Of a stretch of 8,745 bases of DNA, positions 6,657 through 8,745 are shown one piece after another. Positions within the stretch are counted from its first letter, which is position 1, and each line of letters opens with the position of its first letter. Location: contig VXZL01000557.1 in NCBI GenBank assembly GCA_009845505.1, forward strand, positions 1 through 8,745. The letters are read 5' to 3'. The translations under genes were made by a program, and so were the position numbers. Origin of the DNA: Candidatus Poribacteria bacterium (GTDB lineage Bacteria > Poribacteria > WGA-4E > WGA-3G). The notes under the pieces are model-generated. The model worked only from the letters and a program-made list of their open reading frames with translations, was not told the origin of the DNA and ran no database searches.

Positions 6657-6719
6657 GGACTGGGTTACCCAGCCCTAACAAACGATTTTTAGTTCCGAAA
6701 AAACAAAGTGGGCTTTTTT
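6655..6719 (+). promoter_or_regulatory. Hairpin-rich leader of the membrane-protein gene, attenuator-like
   Basis: CTGGG (6660-6664) and CCCAG (6668-6672) form a hairpin with a 3-base loop; AGGG (6655-6658) and CCCT (6673-6676) extend it with one bulged A. An alternative pairing uses AGCCC (6671-6675) with GGGCT (6710-6714), enclosing TTTTT (6686-6690) opposite an A-run (6698-6703), and is followed directly by a T-run ending at 6719. The two folds share bases 6671-6676 and exclude each other. The second has the order of an intrinsic terminator but a long loop. Seen by eye only; no energies were calculated. Confidence 0.3.
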
Positions 6720-8669
6720 ATGCCGAGTTTTGGCTTGCAAGCTGCGCCAAAAGTGATGCGGATGCGGGCGGTTCTAATCGGTTTGGCGTTAGTCATTCTG
6801 CAGACAGCGATTACCCCGTATAACGACTACTACCTCCAAGGGACGGATATCTCTGGAAATCATTTTCCTTTGGGGGCAGTGTTTACGCTGATTTTTCTCA
6901 CCTTTGTTATCAATCCGATTCTGAAAAAGGTATTTCCGCGTGTTGTGCTAAGTCCGGCGGAGTTGATGCTCATCTGGGTCATGATGGGTGTCAGTTCAGC
7001 GATTCCATCGAAAGGGATGATCGGTTACTTGCTTCCCTATATAGCGGCACCGGTCTATTTTGCGACACCTGAGAACGAATGGGCGGAGGCACTGCATCGC
7101 CACTTTCCTGAATGGCTTATTGTCTGGGACGAGGGTGCTGTTGCTGATTTCTATGATGGGGAGTCGTTTGTTCCATGGATACTCTGGGCAAAGCCACTCA
7201 TTGTTTGGACAGCGTTCATTCTCCTGCTCTATGCGCTGATTATCTGCGTATCCATCGTTTTACGGAAACAGTGGGTCGAACGTGAGCGGTTCATCTTTCC
7301 GCTCGTCACTGTGCCTGTAGAGATGGTTCAGCAGACCTCAGCGCGTGGGAGTCTGAATGGTGTTTTCACGAATCGGCTGATGTGGGTCGGATTTGGACTC
7401 GCTGCTTTTTTTCATCTCCTCAATGGACTGCACGAGTATTTCCCTGCGCTCCCGCGTATTCCGAATCGGTATGACCTATATACCCCATTCACGGAACGTC
7501 CATGGATTGTGATGGGGTGGTGGCCCCAATTTCGGTTCTTTCTCTATTTCTCCGTTATCGGCATAACGTACTTCCTCGCGATGGACGTGTCGTTTAGCTG
7601 CTGGTTTTTCTTTCTCTTCTTCAAACTACAATACATTATTATCAACGCTTTTGCTATCCCAATTAGTCCGTGGATCTCTGCAAGGGGACAGACGATGGCT
7701 GCCTATTGCGTTATGGTCATCGCGTTCCTATTGAACAGTCGCGTCCATATAAAAGACCTCCTGAAGCGAACGTTTTTGGAGTCTGCTGCTACCACAACGA
7801 TTGACGACGCAGATGAAGTGTTACCGTATAGATCGGCAGTGCTGGGAACGGTTCTGAGTTTCATACTCCTCGTGGGTCTCTGCGTCTACGCTGGCATGTC
7901 GCTTTGGGTCGCGTGTAGCATTATTGTGCTCTTCCTGATCGCTTCTACGGCACTGTCATGGATGGTGGTCAACGGCGGGATGTTACTGATCCAGGCACCG
8001 ATGTATCCTGTCGAATACTTTGAGATTACAACCGGCTCAAGAATTATTGACGCAAACAGTTTGGCTCTCTTAGGGTTTCAGCGGGTGATGATGCGAGATT
8101 GGGGCGGTATTTTGATGCCGAGCGTGCTACACGGTTTCAAGGCGGCGGATCCGTTTCGATTAAGTCGCAGAAGCGTTCTCGGTGCGATGGTGCTTGCTAT
8201 CGTTGTTGCTATCGGCGTTTCATACGCTGCGTCGTTGCCCTTGATTTATGACAAAGGTGGTTTAAATCTCCAAAGGGGGCCCTTCATCGGCGCGCCGAGA
8301 TACTTCAACCATATCGTTTCGTTGATTCAGTATCCGAAAGACCCGAAGTTGGGAGAGGCGTATAGCATGCTGTTAGGAGCCGGAATCACTGGGTTTTTGC
8401 TGATTATGCAGCGCCAATTTATGTGGTGGCAACTCCATCCGATTGGATATGTGATGGGTGCGGTTTACTCGTCCTATTTTCTTTGGTCTTGTATGTTTAT
8501 CGGCTGGTTTTTGAAGTATTTGGCACTGAAATGGGGAGGCCTCGGGTCCTATCGGAGATTTCGACCGCTATTTATGGGGTTTATTGTGGGTGAGTTTGGG
8601 ATTGTCGGGATTTGGATGGTGCTTGGAATGTTTACTGGCGTGAATTACCAAGGGGCATTACCCGGGTAA
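6720..8669 (+). CDS. Polytopic membrane protein, DUF6785/DUF6784 type (OPT-transporter-like)
   Basis: A 649-residue integral membrane protein (numbering from ATG 6720) with roughly 13 to 15 hydrophobic segments, among them about 17-34, 53-67, 83-98, 159-182, 221-238, 271-312, 324-339, 373-418, 484-506, 550-564, 574-596 and 616-638. A conserved-looking loop RERFIFPLVTVPVEM (about 188-202) and the C-terminal WWQLHPIGY (569-577) are the features I associate with the DUF6785 and DUF6784 domains, which resemble oligopeptide transporters. Function is not established; solute import is plausible. The start is uncertain: GTG 6708 would add four residues, and ATG codons at 6756 and 6762 lie just before the first membrane segment. 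None has a clear Shine-Dalgarno site. ATG 6720 is preferred over the GTG by codon. It is last in the row, 63 bases after the propeller gene, and its stop lies in a terminator-like hairpin. Confidence 0.85.
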   Translation: MPSFGLQAAPKVMRMRAVLIGLALVILQTAITPYNDYYLQGTDISGNHFPLGAVFTLIFLTFVINPILKKVFPRVVLSPAELMLIWVMMGVSSAIPSKGMIGYLLPYIAAPVYFATPENEWAEALHRHFPEWLIVWDEGAVADFYDGESFVPWILWAKPLIVWTAFILLLYALIICVSIVLRKQWVERERFIFPLVTVPVEMVQQTSARGSLNGVFTNRLMWVGFGLAAFFHLLNGLHEYFPALPRIPNRYDLYTPFTERPWIVMGWWPQFRFFLYFSVIGITYFLAMDVSFSCWFFFLFFKLQYIIINAFAIPISPWISARGQTMAAYCVMVIAFLLNSRVHIKDLLKRTFLESAATTTIDDADEVLPYRSAVLGTVLSFILLVGLCVYAGMSLWVACSIIVLFLIASTALSWMVVNGGMLLIQAPMYPVEYFEITTGSRIIDANSLALLGFQRVMMRDWGGILMPSVLHGFKAADPFRLSRRSVLGAMVLAIVVAIGVSYAASLPLIYDKGGLNLQRGPFIGAPRYFNHIVSLIQYPKDPKLGEAYSMLLGAGITGFLLIMQRQFMWWQLHPIGYVMGAVYSSYFLWSCMFIGWFLKYLALKWGGLGSYRRFRPLFMGFIVGEFGIVGIWMVLGMFTGVNYQGALPG

Positions 8670-8675
8670 TTTTTG
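8643..8675 (+). terminator. Probable intrinsic terminator overlapping the last stop codon
   Basis: AATTACC (8643-8649) pairs with GGTAATT (8665-8671), and inside the loop GGG (8652-8654) can pair with CCC (8661-8663). The stem runs into a T-run (8670-8674). The stop codon TAA (8667-8669) lies in the 3' arm. It would end the rightward transcript. The stem is moderate, with an interior loop, so efficiency is uncertain. The remaining bases to 8745 are AT-rich and show no gene. Confidence 0.45.
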
Positions 8676-8745
8676 TTCACTTCCAATTCTATGAATATTT
8701 TTTATTTTTCTTCAGATTATGCACCTTTTCCGCTCCAAAATTGTG

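Noticed and set aside
8691..8745. Frame starting at ATG 8691 and open to the right edge
   Set aside because: No ribosome site upstream and an AT-rich, Phe-heavy translation; too short to judge.

Overview
The window holds six genes of a free-standing bacterial chromosome segment: one on the minus strand at the left, and five in a row on the plus strand. No RNA genes, insertion sequences, integrases or CRISPR arrays are visible. The gene mix (M81/MlrC-type hydrolase, sulfatase without a leader, CotH-like lipoprotein, five-bladed propeller glycosidase-like protein, DUF6785/DUF6784-type membrane protein) together with sigma70-like promoters and Shine-Dalgarno sites suggests a member of Candidatus Poribacteria or a related sponge/marine-associated lineage. 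That placement is an inference from family content, not from a marker gene.

Layout. Bases 1-93 are AT-rich and carry a strong sigma70-type promoter pointing left, out of the window. Bases 94-1584 (minus) encode the MlrC-like M81 hydrolase. A 187-base divergent intergenic region (1585-1771) carries a near-consensus promoter for the hydrolase and a weaker one for the rightward genes. Rightward follow an aldo/keto reductase (1772-2731), a type I sulfatase (2801-4261), a CotH-like protein (4330-5721), a five-bladed beta-propeller protein (5715-6656, overlapping the previous gene by 7 bases) and a polytopic membrane protein (6720-8669). A terminator-like hairpin overlaps the last stop codon, and 70 AT-rich bases without a gene close the window.

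How the genes may work together (inference). The five plus-strand genes share direction and are separated by gaps of about 70 bases or overlap, so they may form one transcription unit ending at the hairpin near 8670. The membrane protein resembles oligopeptide-transporter-like proteins. The sulfatase, propeller protein and reductase have no export signal, so they could act inside the cell on an imported sulfated sugar or glycoconjugate, while the CotH-like protein would sit outside the membrane. The substrate cannot be read from the sequence.

The most unusual DNA-level features are two degenerate 7-base tandem arrays that begin just after the stop codons of the reductase and sulfatase genes, and a possible attenuator-like pair of competing hairpins in front of the membrane-protein gene.
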